Positions 1-6,404 are shown, counted from the first letter of the stretch. The stretch is 9,871 nt of DNA from CAZMXI01 sp964570205 (GCA_964570205.1 CAZMXI010000177.1:1-9871), one strand, 5' to 3'. A program made the numbers and translations. The notes: generated by a model from the letters alone, not told the origin.

Positions 1-1
1 C

Positions 2-769
2 TCGCTCAAGCCCAGCTATGTCTCGGTGACCTATGGCGCCGGCGGCAGCACGCGCCAGCGGACGACCGAACTAACGGCGCGCATTCAAAACGACCTGAAG
101 ATACGGACCATGGCGCACCTGACGTGCGTCGGCCACACGCGGCCGGAGTTGGAGCGGATTGTCGATGGCCTGTGGGAATCGGGCATCCGCAATGTGCTGG
201 CACTGCGGGGCGACCCCCAGCCCGGGCAACTGCATTTCGTGCCCACCGAGGGCGGCTTCGCCTATGCCAATGAACTGGTGGCGTTCATCCGCGAGCGGCG
301 GGATTTCTGCCTCGGCGTGGCGGGTTATCCGGAAGGGCACCCGCAATGCCTGAACCGCATCCGCGACCTGGAGAACCTCAAGCGCAAGGTGGACGCGGGG
401 GCGAACTTCATCATCACCCAGCTTTTCTTCGACAACGCCGACTTCTATCGCTTCCGCGACGAGGCGAGGAAGATGGGCATCGCCGCGCCGATCATGGCGG
501 GGCTCATGCCGATCATCAATGTCGGGCAGATCAAGCGGTTCATCGCCATGTGCGGGGCGAAGATTCCGCATGCGCTGCTGCTGCGGGTGGAGGCCGCCGA
601 GGACGACTCCGACGCCGTCTACCGCGTCGGCGTGGACTACGCCATCCGGCAGTGCCGCGATCTGATCGACCATGGCGTGGATGGTCTGCACTTCTACACC
701 CTCAACCGCAGCAAGGCGACGGTGGAGATCGTCAAAGAACTGAAGGTGCCCGCGCAGGGGGCTTCATAG
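2..769 (+). CDS. metF: Methylenetetrahydrofolate reductase, 5' partial
   Basis: Reduces 5,10-methylene-THF to 5-methyl-THF, a cytosolic flavoenzyme step that supplies the methyl group for methionine synthesis. The reading frame is open from base 2, and 255 C-terminal residues are visible. About 50 N-terminal residues, including the first barrel strand, lie outside the window. Family landmarks in order are VSVTYGAGGSTR near visible residue 7, HLTC near 39, ALRGD at about 67-71 (the Asp of this motif contacts the flavin in the family), the AGYPEGHP segment, NLKRKVDAGANFIITQLFFD, the GLMPI segment, and HFYTLNR close to the C-terminus. The GTG at 26 lies inside the conserved VSVTYGA block and is not a start. 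The gene ends at a TAG followed by non-coding sequence, so it is probably the last gene of its transcript. Family assignment is very secure; the regulatory class and true start cannot be judged. Confidence 0.96.
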   Translation, partial: SLKPSYVSVTYGAGGSTRQRTTELTARIQNDLKIRTMAHLTCVGHTRPELERIVDGLWESGIRNVLALRGDPQPGQLHFVPTEGGFAYANELVAFIRERRDFCLGVAGYPEGHPQCLNRIRDLENLKRKVDAGANFIITQLFFDNADFYRFRDEARKMGIAAPIMAGLMPIINVGQIKRFIAMCGAKIPHALLLRVEAAEDDSDAVYRVGVDYAIRQCRDLIDHGVDGLHFYTLNRSKATVEIVKELKVPAQGAS

Positions 770-919
770 CCGGATCGCGAGACTGCGGCGAGGGTTGATG
801 GCCGACAAAGCCCGCGGGGCGATGGAACCGGGCGGCGAGGGAATCAGGGCGACATGCGCCGACCGCAGGGGGCCTGCCGAGGCAGTTTCGCCCGGACTGG
901 ACGCGGCGCGCGGTGACGC

Positions 920-1105
920 TTATGACATGCCATCCCAGCGTTCGCAGTCCTGCGCCTGCCGTTCGAGCATGAGCAACTTCTCGAACGCCATCGCCGATTC
1001 CTGCGGGATCGGCGGCTGTGGTTTTCCGGGGGTGATTTCTCGCATCCGTGCGGCTTGTCGGCTGGCCCGATCCTTGTCGCCAGCCCGTCGGCCTTCGCGC
1101 TGCAT
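920..1105 (-). CDS. Possible small protein, 61 residues, unknown
   Basis: I do not recognise this product. The ATG at 1105-1103 is preceded by GGAGG at 1114-1110 with a rather short 4-nt spacer. Further upstream lie a TATGTT (1147-1142) and a TTGCTC (1170-1165) separated by exactly 17 bp, a plausible sigma70 arrangement. The frame ends in TAA at 922-920. The predicted protein is highly charged, has no membrane segment, and ends in a Leu/Glu/Arg-rich helix-like stretch (AFEKLLMLERQAQDCERW). The DNA for that stretch forms an 8-bp inverted repeat (960-967 with 980-987). The same frame is open further upstream to 1177, but the Shine-Dalgarno sequence favours the internal ATG. It could instead be a small RNA or chance in GC-rich DNA. 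Confidence is low because no homology is known to me. Confidence 0.35.
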   Translation of the reverse strand: MQREGRRAGDKDRASRQAARMREITPGKPQPPIPQESAMAFEKLLMLERQAQDCERWDGMS

Positions 1106-1141
1106 CAAGCCTCCGGTGCAAGTCGAACTCGGACTGCAATC

Positions 1142-1170
1142 AACATACGATGGGCCTTCGCCGGGAGCAA
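1142..1170 (-). promoter_or_regulatory. Candidate sigma70 promoter for the small ORF
   Basis: Reading the minus strand, TTGCTC (-35, 1170-1165) and TATGTT (-10, 1147-1142) are separated by 17 bp. They match the consensus at 3 of 6 and 4 of 6 positions. Transcription would start near 1135, giving a leader of about 30 nt that includes the GGAGG before the 1105 ATG. Confidence 0.3.
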
Positions 1171-1236
1171 GGAGCAATTGCCTTACGGCCGCCCCGCCGT
1201 CCGGCTGCCAACATCGGCCGCAGCGGGATTATCGGC

Positions 1237-1263
1237 CCGGGGTTCCGAAAAGGGGTGCCCCGG
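1237..1263 (-). terminator. Possible terminator hairpin downstream of sixA
   Basis: CCGGGG (1237-1242) pairs with CCCCGG (1258-1263) around a 15-nt loop. It begins 33 bp past the sixA stop on the minus strand. An overlapping alternative stem (TTCCG with CGGAA) is also possible. No T-tract follows, so it would not be a textbook intrinsic terminator; its position is the main argument. Confidence 0.3.
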
Positions 1264-1295
1264 AATTCGAGGTTCTCCCCAGGTTGTCCACCCGT

Positions 1296-1799
1296 TCAAT
1301 CCCGCAGGGAGCGAAGCTGGGCGCAGGTCATCAGCCAGCGGAGCCGGCCAGCGCCCGGCGAGGGGCGGTCTTCGAACTCCAGCCAGCATGCGCCGCCCTT
1401 TTTCAGATCGAGCACCGATTCCTCCAGTCCGGTGATCAGCCACGTCGCCAGGGCGCTGAGCTGGGGCTCGTGGCCGACCAGGACGATGGTCTGCCTGGGC
1501 TTCTGATGCGACAGCCACTTGAGCACCGCCTGCGGCCGGCGGGTGGGAATCAGCTCGGTGATCTCGACGCACTTGATCTCGTACTCGTGGCAGAGGATGT
1601 CGGCGGTCTGGGCAGCGCGAATCAGCGGGCTGCTGGCCAGCATGTCGATCGACGGCACGAAGGTCTTCAGGCCCGCCGCGGCCTTCGCCATGCGCTTTCT
1701 CCCGCGAGGGGTGAGTGGCCGAAGGGCGTCATCCTCGCCCGTCCGGGAGAACTGCTCCTGGTTCCCGGCCTCGCCGTGGCGAACGATCAGCAGGTTCAT
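1296..1799 (-). CDS. sixA: SixA-like phosphohistidine phosphatase (RHG family)
   Basis: A 167-residue member of the histidine phosphatase superfamily. The N-terminal LIVRHGEAG at residues 3-11 carries the RHG motif, whose His becomes phosphorylated in catalysis. LASSPLIRAAQTADIL around residue 54 supplies the conserved Arg, and VLVGHEP near residue 106 the second catalytic His. The length and the compact core without an insertion fit the SixA subgroup, which removes phosphate from phosphohistidine on phosphotransfer proteins in the cytosol. The ATG at 1799 directly precedes the catalytic motif as in the family, and GAGGAG lies 4 nt upstream. It diverges from the deaminase gene across 79 bp. 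No histidine kinase or phosphotransfer partner is in the window, so the substrate is unknown; another small-molecule phosphatase activity of the superfamily remains possible. Confidence 0.85.
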   Translation of the reverse strand: MNLLIVRHGEAGNQEQFSRTGEDDALRPLTPRGRKRMAKAAAGLKTFVPSIDMLASSPLIRAAQTADILCHEYEIKCVEITELIPTRRPQAVLKWLSHQKPRQTIVLVGHEPQLSALATWLITGLEESVLDLKKGGACWLEFEDRPSPGAGRLRWLMTCAQLRSLRD

Positions 1800-1803
1800 C
1801 AGG

Positions 1804-1824
1804 CTCCTCTTCTGCGGTATTGTA
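1804..1824 (-). promoter_or_regulatory. Candidate -10 box and RBS of sixA
   Basis: On the minus strand TACAAT (1824-1819) matches the -10 consensus at 5 of 6 positions, though no good -35 lies at the usual distance. Transcription from it would start near 1812, just before the GAGGAG ribosome-binding site (1809-1804). The leader would be about a dozen nucleotides. Confidence 0.35.
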
Positions 1825-1865
1825 GCTGGACCGTCGCGGCACGAATATGTGGATCCCGTTAAGAT

Positions 1866-1871
1866 GGAGGG
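1866..1871 (+). promoter_or_regulatory. Ribosome-binding site that sets the deaminase start
   Basis: GGAGGG sits 7 nt before the ATG at 1879, an ideal spacing. It overlaps the preceding in-frame ATG at 1864, which therefore cannot use it. This decides in favour of 1879 as the start. Confidence 0.75.
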
Positions 1872-1878
1872 CGCCTCA

Positions 1879-2349
1879 ATGCCTGAAGAGAAATGGATGC
1901 AGGTGGCGATCGAAGCGGCTCAGCGCGGCATGGCCGCCGGCCAGACGCCGTTTGGCGCGTGCATCGTCCGGGGCGACCGGCTGATCATCGCCACGCACAA
2001 CCACGTCTTCGCGAACACCGACATTACGGCCCATGCCGAGGTTCACGCGATTCGCAAGGCCTGCGCCGCGCTGGGCACGATCGACCTGTCGGGATGCGAG
2101 ATCTATTCCACATGCGAGCCCTGTCCGATGTGTTTTGCCGCGTGCCACTGGGCCCGGCTCGACCGCATCATCTTCGGCGCGACGATTGCCGACGCGGCCG
2201 GCGCCGGCTTCAACGAGCTGCCCGTGTCCAATGAATCGCTCAAGGTGCAGGGCAACAGCCGAATCGAAGTGGCGCCGCAGTTCATGCAGGGGCGATGCGC
2301 AGACCTGTTCCGCCAGTGGCTCGCGATGCCGGGGCGCAGGACGTATTGA
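1879..2349 (+). CDS. Nucleoside/guanine deaminase, CDA fold
   Basis: A 156-residue zinc-dependent deaminase of the cytidine deaminase-like fold. PFGACIV lies at residues 24-30. HAE at 52-54 gives the zinc ligand His52 and catalytic Glu54. PCPMC at 81-85 gives zinc ligands Cys82 and Cys85. After the zinc site, the segment with DAAGAGF followed by a C-terminal FRQW near residue 147 resembles bacterial guanine deaminase (GuaD) more than the tRNA adenosine deaminase TadA, so hydrolysis of guanine to xanthine in purine salvage is the best guess. Substrate preference in this family cannot be read safely from sequence alone. The start at 1879 is fixed by GGAGGG upstream. The gene diverges from sixA and ends 12 bp before the stop of the convergent delta-60 gene, leaving no room for separate terminators. 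Confidence 0.88.
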   Translation: MPEEKWMQVAIEAAQRGMAAGQTPFGACIVRGDRLIIATHNHVFANTDITAHAEVHAIRKACAALGTIDLSGCEIYSTCEPCPMCFAACHWARLDRIIFGATIADAAGAGFNELPVSNESLKVQGNSRIEVAPQFMQGRCADLFRQWLAMPGRRTY

Positions 2350-2361
2350 GGCGCAGGCGGC

Positions 2362-4128
2362 TCACCCTTGGCCATCGCCTTCGACGTTCTTCAGCAGATC
2401 CAGCAGCGCATCGGCCGAGGCCAGGTCTTCTCCCTTGCCGCCGTCGATGAAATCGGCCTCTTCATCGAAGCCCAGGAGGACATCATCGCCGCCGAGCCCG
2501 TAGAGTCTGTCGTTGCCCGCGCCGCCGTCGATGCGGTCGCTGCCGTTGCCGCCCTTGATCAGGTCGTTGCCCGCGCCGCCGGTCAGCGTGTCGGCCAGAT
2601 TGCCGCCGGTGATGATGTCGTCGCCGTCGTCGCCGTCAATTTCGCCGGCGAGCACCGAAGACTTCAGAGCGATCTTGTCGTTGCCATCGCCGCCGAAGAT
2701 GCGGATGCTGCTGACCTGTGATGCGGTAAAGGACGCCTTCCTGCCGTTGAAACTCACCGAGACGCACTTCTTTCCACTGCTGACGCTGATCTTGTCAGCG
2801 CCCGCCGTGCCGCGGACGACCAGCCGCCCGGTGGTCTCCATGGTCACGCCGATCAACGTGCTCTCCTGATATCTCGACACGCTCACGGCGTCGCGTTTCC
2901 GGCCCCAGGAAGCGCCCACCACCGTCAACGCGCCATCCGGCCCGACGAGGGCTGTCAACGGCGTGTCGTTCTCGTCGAAGTCGAGCCTCCAATCGCCGGA
3001 GTTCGCGAAGGACACATCCGGCAGGCCGTTGGCGTCGAGCCGCTGAACGAGGATGTCGGAGGCATTGTCGCCGGGATTGGCGATGGGCCGCTCGCTCAGG
3101 AGCAGCACCTTGCCGTCGGGCTGGAGGGTGATCTGGTCGCCACCGTCGGCGATGTAGGAGACATCGTCGCGATACATGAAACCGCCCGCGCCGAACACGC
3201 CATCCAGAACGCCTTGCGCCGTCAGCCGCACCAGCGTCCGCCGCTCGCTCGCCGAGGACCAGACCGATCCGTACAGCAGCAGCTTGCCGCTGTTGAGCAC
3301 CACCACTTCGCCCCCGAAGACCAGCTCGGGGTTCGTCGCCGGCATGGCCAGGGCCAGTCCCGCCGTGCCGAAGGTCTCATCCAGCGCCCCGGCGCTGGTC
3401 AGCTTCGCCACGGCGAAGCCACGCGGAGAGGCCGCAGCGGATGACTGCTCCGTGGTGCCGGAGAGCAGGATCCCCTCTTGAACAAGCTGCATGCCGCCCA
3501 GCGAGCTGACATTGGCCGTCCCGAATCGCACCATCGCCAGCCCGTTGATGCCGAACGCCTCATCCACTTGACCCTGGCCGTCGAACCGCTCGACGGCGAA
3601 GTCGGTCGCCCCGTCTTCCCCTTCCACGGTTCCGCCGACGAGAATACCGCCGTCCGCCTGCAGCAGCACATGGCCCGGCGCGTGATCGAGTCGCGTGGCC
3701 GCGATGCCCTTGTCGCCGAAACTTCTGTCAGGAGTACCCCTGTCATCCAGTCGCAGCAGCACGATGCTCCAGCCGGCGTCGTTGCCCGCCATGGCCAGGA
3801 CAAGGATCTTCCCATCCTGCTGGACCGCCAGGTCGAAAACCGCTTCGTAGTCGGCCAGATTCAGCTTCACTGCGCCGCCCTTGCCGAAGGCGCGGTCGTT
3901 CCGTCCATCGGGGTTCAGGCGCACAATGCGGATGTCGTCTTTGTCGCCTTTCCAGGTTGTGCCGGCAATGAGGATTCTGCCGTCGGGCTGTGTCACGGCC
4001 GTTTCCGCGATGCCGGAGCGCGCGAAGGAAAGGCTGAGCATCCCCGACCGCCCAAACATCGCATCAACTCCGCCGGCCAGAAGCCGCCGCGTCTCCAGAG
4101 TCTCGCACAGGTGGTCCGTCAGCCCCAT
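2362..4128 (-). CDS. LEPR-XLL / delta-60 repeat / RTX calcium-binding protein
   Basis: A 588-residue protein, probably extracellular or surface-bound. Residues 11-18 read LETRRLLA, the planctomycete LEPR-XLL signature found near the N-terminus of large secreted proteins. No classical hydrophobic signal peptide is visible. Seven delta-60 repeats follow, with D..F(G/A) cores at about residues 22, 78, 134, 189, 250, 309 and 371. The better-preserved repeats add QPDGK/R-ILxxG and a basic-residue (VxRL-like) strand, as expected for beta-propeller-like repeats. A linker (about 425-475) with GRLVVRGTAGADKISVS leads into glycine/aspartate nonapeptides at about 479-571 (for example GGAGND at 517-522 and 535-540), the RTX calcium-binding beta-roll. 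The ATG at 4128 is chosen because it places the signature at residue 11 and has GGAGG 10 nt upstream; the frame is open 44 codons further, but that part looks unlike protein. Function unknown; adhesion or an extracellular structural role is inference. Confidence 0.85.
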   Translation of the reverse strand: MGLTDHLCETLETRRLLAGGVDAMFGRSGMLSLSFARSGIAETAVTQPDGRILIAGTTWKGDKDDIRIVRLNPDGRNDRAFGKGGAVKLNLADYEAVFDLAVQQDGKILVLAMAGNDAGWSIVLLRLDDRGTPDRSFGDKGIAATRLDHAPGHVLLQADGGILVGGTVEGEDGATDFAVERFDGQGQVDEAFGINGLAMVRFGTANVSSLGGMQLVQEGILLSGTTEQSSAAASPRGFAVAKLTSAGALDETFGTAGLALAMPATNPELVFGGEVVVLNSGKLLLYGSVWSSASERRTLVRLTAQGVLDGVFGAGGFMYRDDVSYIADGGDQITLQPDGKVLLLSERPIANPGDNASDILVQRLDANGLPDVSFANSGDWRLDFDENDTPLTALVGPDGALTVVGASWGRKRDAVSVSRYQESTLIGVTMETTGRLVVRGTAGADKISVSSGKKCVSVSFNGRKASFTASQVSSIRIFGGDGNDKIALKSSVLAGEIDGDDGDDIITGGNLADTLTGGAGNDLIKGGNGSDRIDGGAGNDRLYGLGGDDVLLGFDEEADFIDGGKGEDLASADALLDLLKNVEGDGQG

Positions 4129-4297
4129 CAGGCTCAGCCCTCCGCCGTTATTGGCCGCTCCATCGTTGCGCACATCGCGCACCTTCGACGCCCGCGCACG
4201 AGGATGCGGGGATTCTCTGCCTATATCGGCCGATCCGCGGGGCGGGTTTGGCGATACCACCCGGTAATCGATGCATGATCAGGCGTGAAAGCGGCGG

Positions 4298-4325
4298 TTG
4301 CGGGCCTGACGCCGTCACCTATAAT
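4298..4325 (+). promoter_or_regulatory. Promoter of thiS-thiG with perfect -10
   Basis: TATAAT at 4320-4325 is an exact -10 consensus, with TTGCGG at 4298-4303 as a weak -35 (16-bp spacer). Predicted initiation near 4332 lies only about 3 nt before the thiS ATG at 4335, and there is no Shine-Dalgarno sequence. A 6-bp inverted repeat (TCAGGC 4279-4284, GCCTGA 4304-4309) brackets the -35 and could be an operator. No TPP riboswitch can fit in such a leader. Confidence 0.6.
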
Positions 4326-4334
4326 CGCCCTGCC

Positions 4335-4532
4335 ATGAAAGTGACAGTCAACGGTCAGGATCGCGATTTGCCCGCGGGGGCGACGGTGTCGAGTGTGCTC
4401 AAGAGCATGAACCTCACCCCCGATCGCGTCGCCGTCGAGCTGAATCGCCGCCTGCTCAAGACCGAGAAGTACGGCGCAGCGCTGAAAGAGGGCGATATGC
4501 TGGAGATTGTGACCTTTGTCGGGGGAGGGTAA
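4335..4532 (+). CDS. thiS: Sulfur carrier protein ThiS
   Basis: A 65-residue ubiquitin-like protein that carries sulfur as a C-terminal thiocarboxylate and delivers it to thiazole synthase in thiamine biosynthesis. It opens with the strand MKVTVNG, has LPAGATVSSVL in the first helix region, VAVELNRRLL in the centre, and ends with EGDMLEIVTFVGGG. The terminal Gly-Gly is the adenylation and thiocarboxylation site, and the length is exactly typical. The ATG at 4335 is the natural start for the first beta strand, although no ribosome-binding site precedes it. An in-frame extension to 4248 is unlike the family. thiG follows after 69 bp, the usual thiS-thiG order. The activating enzyme ThiF and the oxidase ThiO or ThiH are not in the window. 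Confidence 0.95.
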   Translation: MKVTVNGQDRDLPAGATVSSVLKSMNLTPDRVAVELNRRLLKTEKYGAALKEGDMLEIVTFVGGG

Positions 4533-4601
4533 AGAAGAAGTCCGTAACATGTTGCGGAAGAAGTAACACGCAACGCGTCGCACGCAACCGGAATCAATCA
4601 G
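4533..4601 (+). repeat. Structured thiS-thiG spacer with short repeats
   Basis: GAAGAAGT occurs at 4534-4541 and 4557-4564, each followed closely by TAACA. CACGCAAC occurs at 4567-4574 and 4581-4588. GTTGCG (4551-4556) can pair with the CGCAAC in either copy, giving two mutually exclusive hairpins with 12-nt or 26-nt loops. AACATGTT (4546-4553) is an 8-bp palindrome. The start region of thiG has only a weak GGA-type ribosome-binding site, so such folding could affect its translation; this is inference. Confidence 0.45.
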
Positions 4602-5420
4602 ATGGACATTCTCCGTATCGGTACATTCGAGATCACTAACCGTCTCTTCGTCGGCACCGGCAAGTATGCCAGTTACGAACTGATGCAGAAGGCGCTCGAT
4701 GCCTCCGGCTGCCAGGTCGTCACCGTCGCCGTCCGCCGCGAGCGGCTCATCGACCAGCAGGGCCGCAGCCTGCTGGATTACCTGGATCTGAACAAGTACA
4801 TCATCCTGCCCAACACCGCCGGCTGCTTCAGCGCTGATGATGCGATCCGCGTTGCCCTGCTCGGCCGGGAACTGCTGGAAAAGCAGAAGAACAAAGGCGC
4901 TGGCTGGGTGAAGCTGGAGGTGCTTGGCGACAAGAAGACCCTTCTGCCCGACCCCATCGGCACGATCGAGGCCACGAAGGAGCTGGTCAAGGAGGGCTTC
5001 ACCGTCCTGGCCTATACCAGCGATGACCCCCGCTCGGCCGTGCGCATCAAGGAGGCCGGGGCGGCCAGCGTCATGCCGGCCGGCAGCCCCATCGGCTCGG
5101 GCCAGGGCGTGCTTAACCCGCTGAACATCTCGCTTTGCCTCGAACTGCTCAAAGAGGGCAACCCATCCTTCCCGGTGATCGTCGATGCCGGCGTCGGCGC
5201 CGCCAGCGATGTCGCCATCGCGATGGAACTTGGCGCGGATGGAGTCCTGCTCAACACCGGCGTAGCGCACGCCAAGGATCCCGTGAAAATGGCCCAGGCC
5301 ATGCGCCACGCGCTGGAGGCCGGGCGCCTTTCCTATCAGGCCGGCCGAATCCCCAAGAAACGCTACGCGACTGCCAGCAGCCCATTCGAGGGCGTGATCA
5401 GCTACATCCCGGGCGAATAG
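4602..5420 (+). CDS. thiG: Thiazole synthase ThiG
   Basis: A 272-residue (beta/alpha)8 enzyme that condenses 1-deoxy-D-xylulose 5-phosphate, dehydroglycine and sulfur from ThiS thiocarboxylate into the thiazole phosphate of thiamine. FEITNRLFVGTGKY is near residue 9, TVAVRRERL at 41-49 and LPNTAGC at 69-75. WVKLEVLGD at 102-110 contains Lys104, which forms the Schiff base with the sugar phosphate, and the neighbouring acidic Glu106. VMPAGSPIGSG lies near 157, DAGVGAASDVAIAMELGADG near 191 is the phosphate-binding part, and NTGVAHAKDP near 218. Length and ends match the family. The ATG at 4602 begins the standard N-terminus. It is probably cotranscribed with thiS from the 4320 promoter. No thiE or thiF follows; the next gene belongs to an unrelated ABC exporter. 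Confidence 0.97.
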   Translation: MDILRIGTFEITNRLFVGTGKYASYELMQKALDASGCQVVTVAVRRERLIDQQGRSLLDYLDLNKYIILPNTAGCFSADDAIRVALLGRELLEKQKNKGAGWVKLEVLGDKKTLLPDPIGTIEATKELVKEGFTVLAYTSDDPRSAVRIKEAGAASVMPAGSPIGSGQGVLNPLNISLCLELLKEGNPSFPVIVDAGVGAASDVAIAMELGADGVLLNTGVAHAKDPVKMAQAMRHALEAGRLSYQAGRIPKKRYATASSPFEGVISYIPGE

Positions 5421-5463
5421 GATGCAACTGGTGTAACTCCATTCCCTGGCGGTTCAGTCCTCC

Positions 5464-5497
5464 TTGATGGGCTGCCCCATTCTGACGAGTCCATCAA
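5464..5497 (+). terminator. Inverted repeat after thiG, possible terminator
   Basis: TTGATGG (5464-5470) and CCATCAA (5491-5497) are a perfect 7-bp inverted repeat with a 20-nt loop. An alternative small hairpin ATGGG-CTGC-CCCAT occupies 5467-5480 and excludes the longer one. It lies 43 bp past thiG and 63 bp before the ABC ATPase gene. The downstream flank is A-rich, not T-rich, so it is not a canonical intrinsic terminator on this strand. Confidence 0.35.
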
Positions 5498-5560
5498 AAC
5501 AGCGCGCTACCCCCGAACTTCCAGGTATCATGGCGACAAGTCCCGCGACCACGGTTCCAT

Positions 5561-6402
5561 ATGATATCACTCCGAAACGTCCGCAAGTCGTTTGGACGCA
5601 CCGTTGCCGTCGATGGCTTGTCCCTAGACATCGATCGCGGTGAGGTCTTTGGGCTTCTGGGACCCAACGGTGCGGGAAANNNNNNNNNNTCGCCATGATC
5701 GTGGGATTGCTCGCCCCCGATGCCGGCGAGATCCGCGTTGATGGCCGTGCCCCCACCGACAATCGCACGCGATCCGAGATTGGGCTGGCGCCGCAGATGC
5801 TCAGCGTCTACGATGAACTCAGCGCCCGCGAGAACCTGGATTTCTTCGCGTCTCTCTATGGCATGAACCGGCGGCAGCGCCAGGCCCGCGCTGTCGAACT
5901 GCTGGAGTTTGTCGGGTTGTCCGATCGCGCCAACGACCGCATCCGAGGGTTCTCCGGCGGCATGAAGCGGCGGATCAACCTGGCCGTGGCCCTGGTGCAC
6001 GACCCATCGCTGATTCTCCTGGATGAGCCCACCGCCGGCGTCGATCCACAATCCCGCAACGCCATCTTCGAAATCGTAACCACGCTTCGGGCGCGGGGGC
6101 GAACCGTCGTCTATATCACGCACTACATGGAAGAGGTGCAGCGGTTATGCACCCGGGCGGGCATTATCGATCGTGGCCGGCTGCTGGCCATCAACAGCGT
6201 GGAATCGCTGATCAAAGCGCACGGTGGACAGAGCGTTGTTCGCGTCGAGCGCACCGGTGGTCATGAAGAGTACCTGACCGATAGTGCCCTGTCCGTCCTG
6301 ACGAGCGTCCTGGCCAAGGGCGATGCCCTGTCGGTTCACATTGATCGGCCGGACCTGGGGTCGGTTTTTCTCAACCTCACCGGGCGTTGCCTGCGGGATT
6401 GA
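5561..6402 (+). CDS. ABC-2 type exporter ATP-binding protein, interrupted by sequencing gap
   Basis: The ATPase subunit of an ABC-2 export system, about 280 residues. The first half (5561-5679) opens MISLRNVRKSFG and ends in GLLGPNGAGK, the Walker A motif. It is followed by 10 N (5680-5689), and the sequence then resumes with AMIVGLLAPDAG in another frame. Later motifs are all intact: Q-loop GLAPQ, signature FSGGMKRR, Walker B LILLDEP, D-loop AGVD and H-loop YITH. A regulatory-like C-terminal tail of about 80 residues follows. The Walker A consensus GK(S/T)TT, then the Ile of IAMIVG, requires a gap of 2 modulo 3 bases, most simply 11. The shift is therefore an artefact of a fixed-length placeholder and the gene is probably intact. 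The permease starts 2 nt after its stop, so the two form one transcription and translation unit. The substrate is unknown. Confidence 0.92.
5680..5689. other. Run of 10 N (assembly gap)
   Basis: Ten undetermined bases fall between the lysine codon of Walker A and the next conserved segment of the ABC ATPase. Ten is a common default placeholder length. The flanking reading frames differ by one position, consistent with the true gap being 11 (or 8) bases. Confidence 0.95.
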
Positions 6403-6404
6403 CT

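Larger units (their letters stand above)
770..1295. other. 526-bp stretch without a recognised gene
   Basis: This stretch lies between the metF stop and the convergent sixA stop. Long plus-strand frames cross it, but they run on through sixA in antisense and have no family resemblance. A compact hairpin at 874-885 (CTGC/GCAG around CGAG) followed by TTTC is a weak candidate metF terminator, about 105 bp past the stop. The minus strand holds a possible small ORF (920-1105) with promoter-like and Shine-Dalgarno sequences. A GC-rich hairpin at 1237-1263 sits downstream of sixA. No tRNA cloverleaf was found. Confidence 0.6.

Noticed and set aside
1100..1145. tRNA-like or intron-like segment around GGTGCAAGTCGAACTCGG
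   Set aside because: A short stem (AGTC/GACT with a 7-nt loop) is present, but no acceptor stem, D arm or second arm could be matched on either strand.
795..1862. A 355-codon plus-strand frame across the metF-sixA gap
   Set aside because: It runs antisense through nearly all of sixA, whose RHG motifs and ribosome-binding site are clear. It has no recognisable domain and its composition is that of a GC-rich shadow frame.
2470..2700. Repeat array resembling a CRISPR or tandem DNA repeat
   Set aside because: The periodicity is that of RTX nonapeptide codons; the units differ from each other and there are no spacers.
3478..4278. A 266-codon plus-strand frame opposite the delta-60 gene
   Set aside because: The minus strand carries coherent repeats through the whole interval; the plus-strand translation has no repeat pattern or domain.
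4129..4334. TPP riboswitch upstream of thiS
   Set aside because: The conserved CTGAGA and the matching downstream core are absent, and the predicted transcription start leaves no leader.
4221..5309. A 362-codon minus-strand frame opposite thiS and thiG
   Set aside because: It is antisense to two textbook genes over almost its full length and shows no family motif. Long shadow frames are expected at this GC content.
5561..6402. ABC ATPase as a frameshifted pseudogene
   Set aside because: The frame change coincides exactly with the N run, and all motifs on both sides are intact, so an arbitrary gap length explains it.
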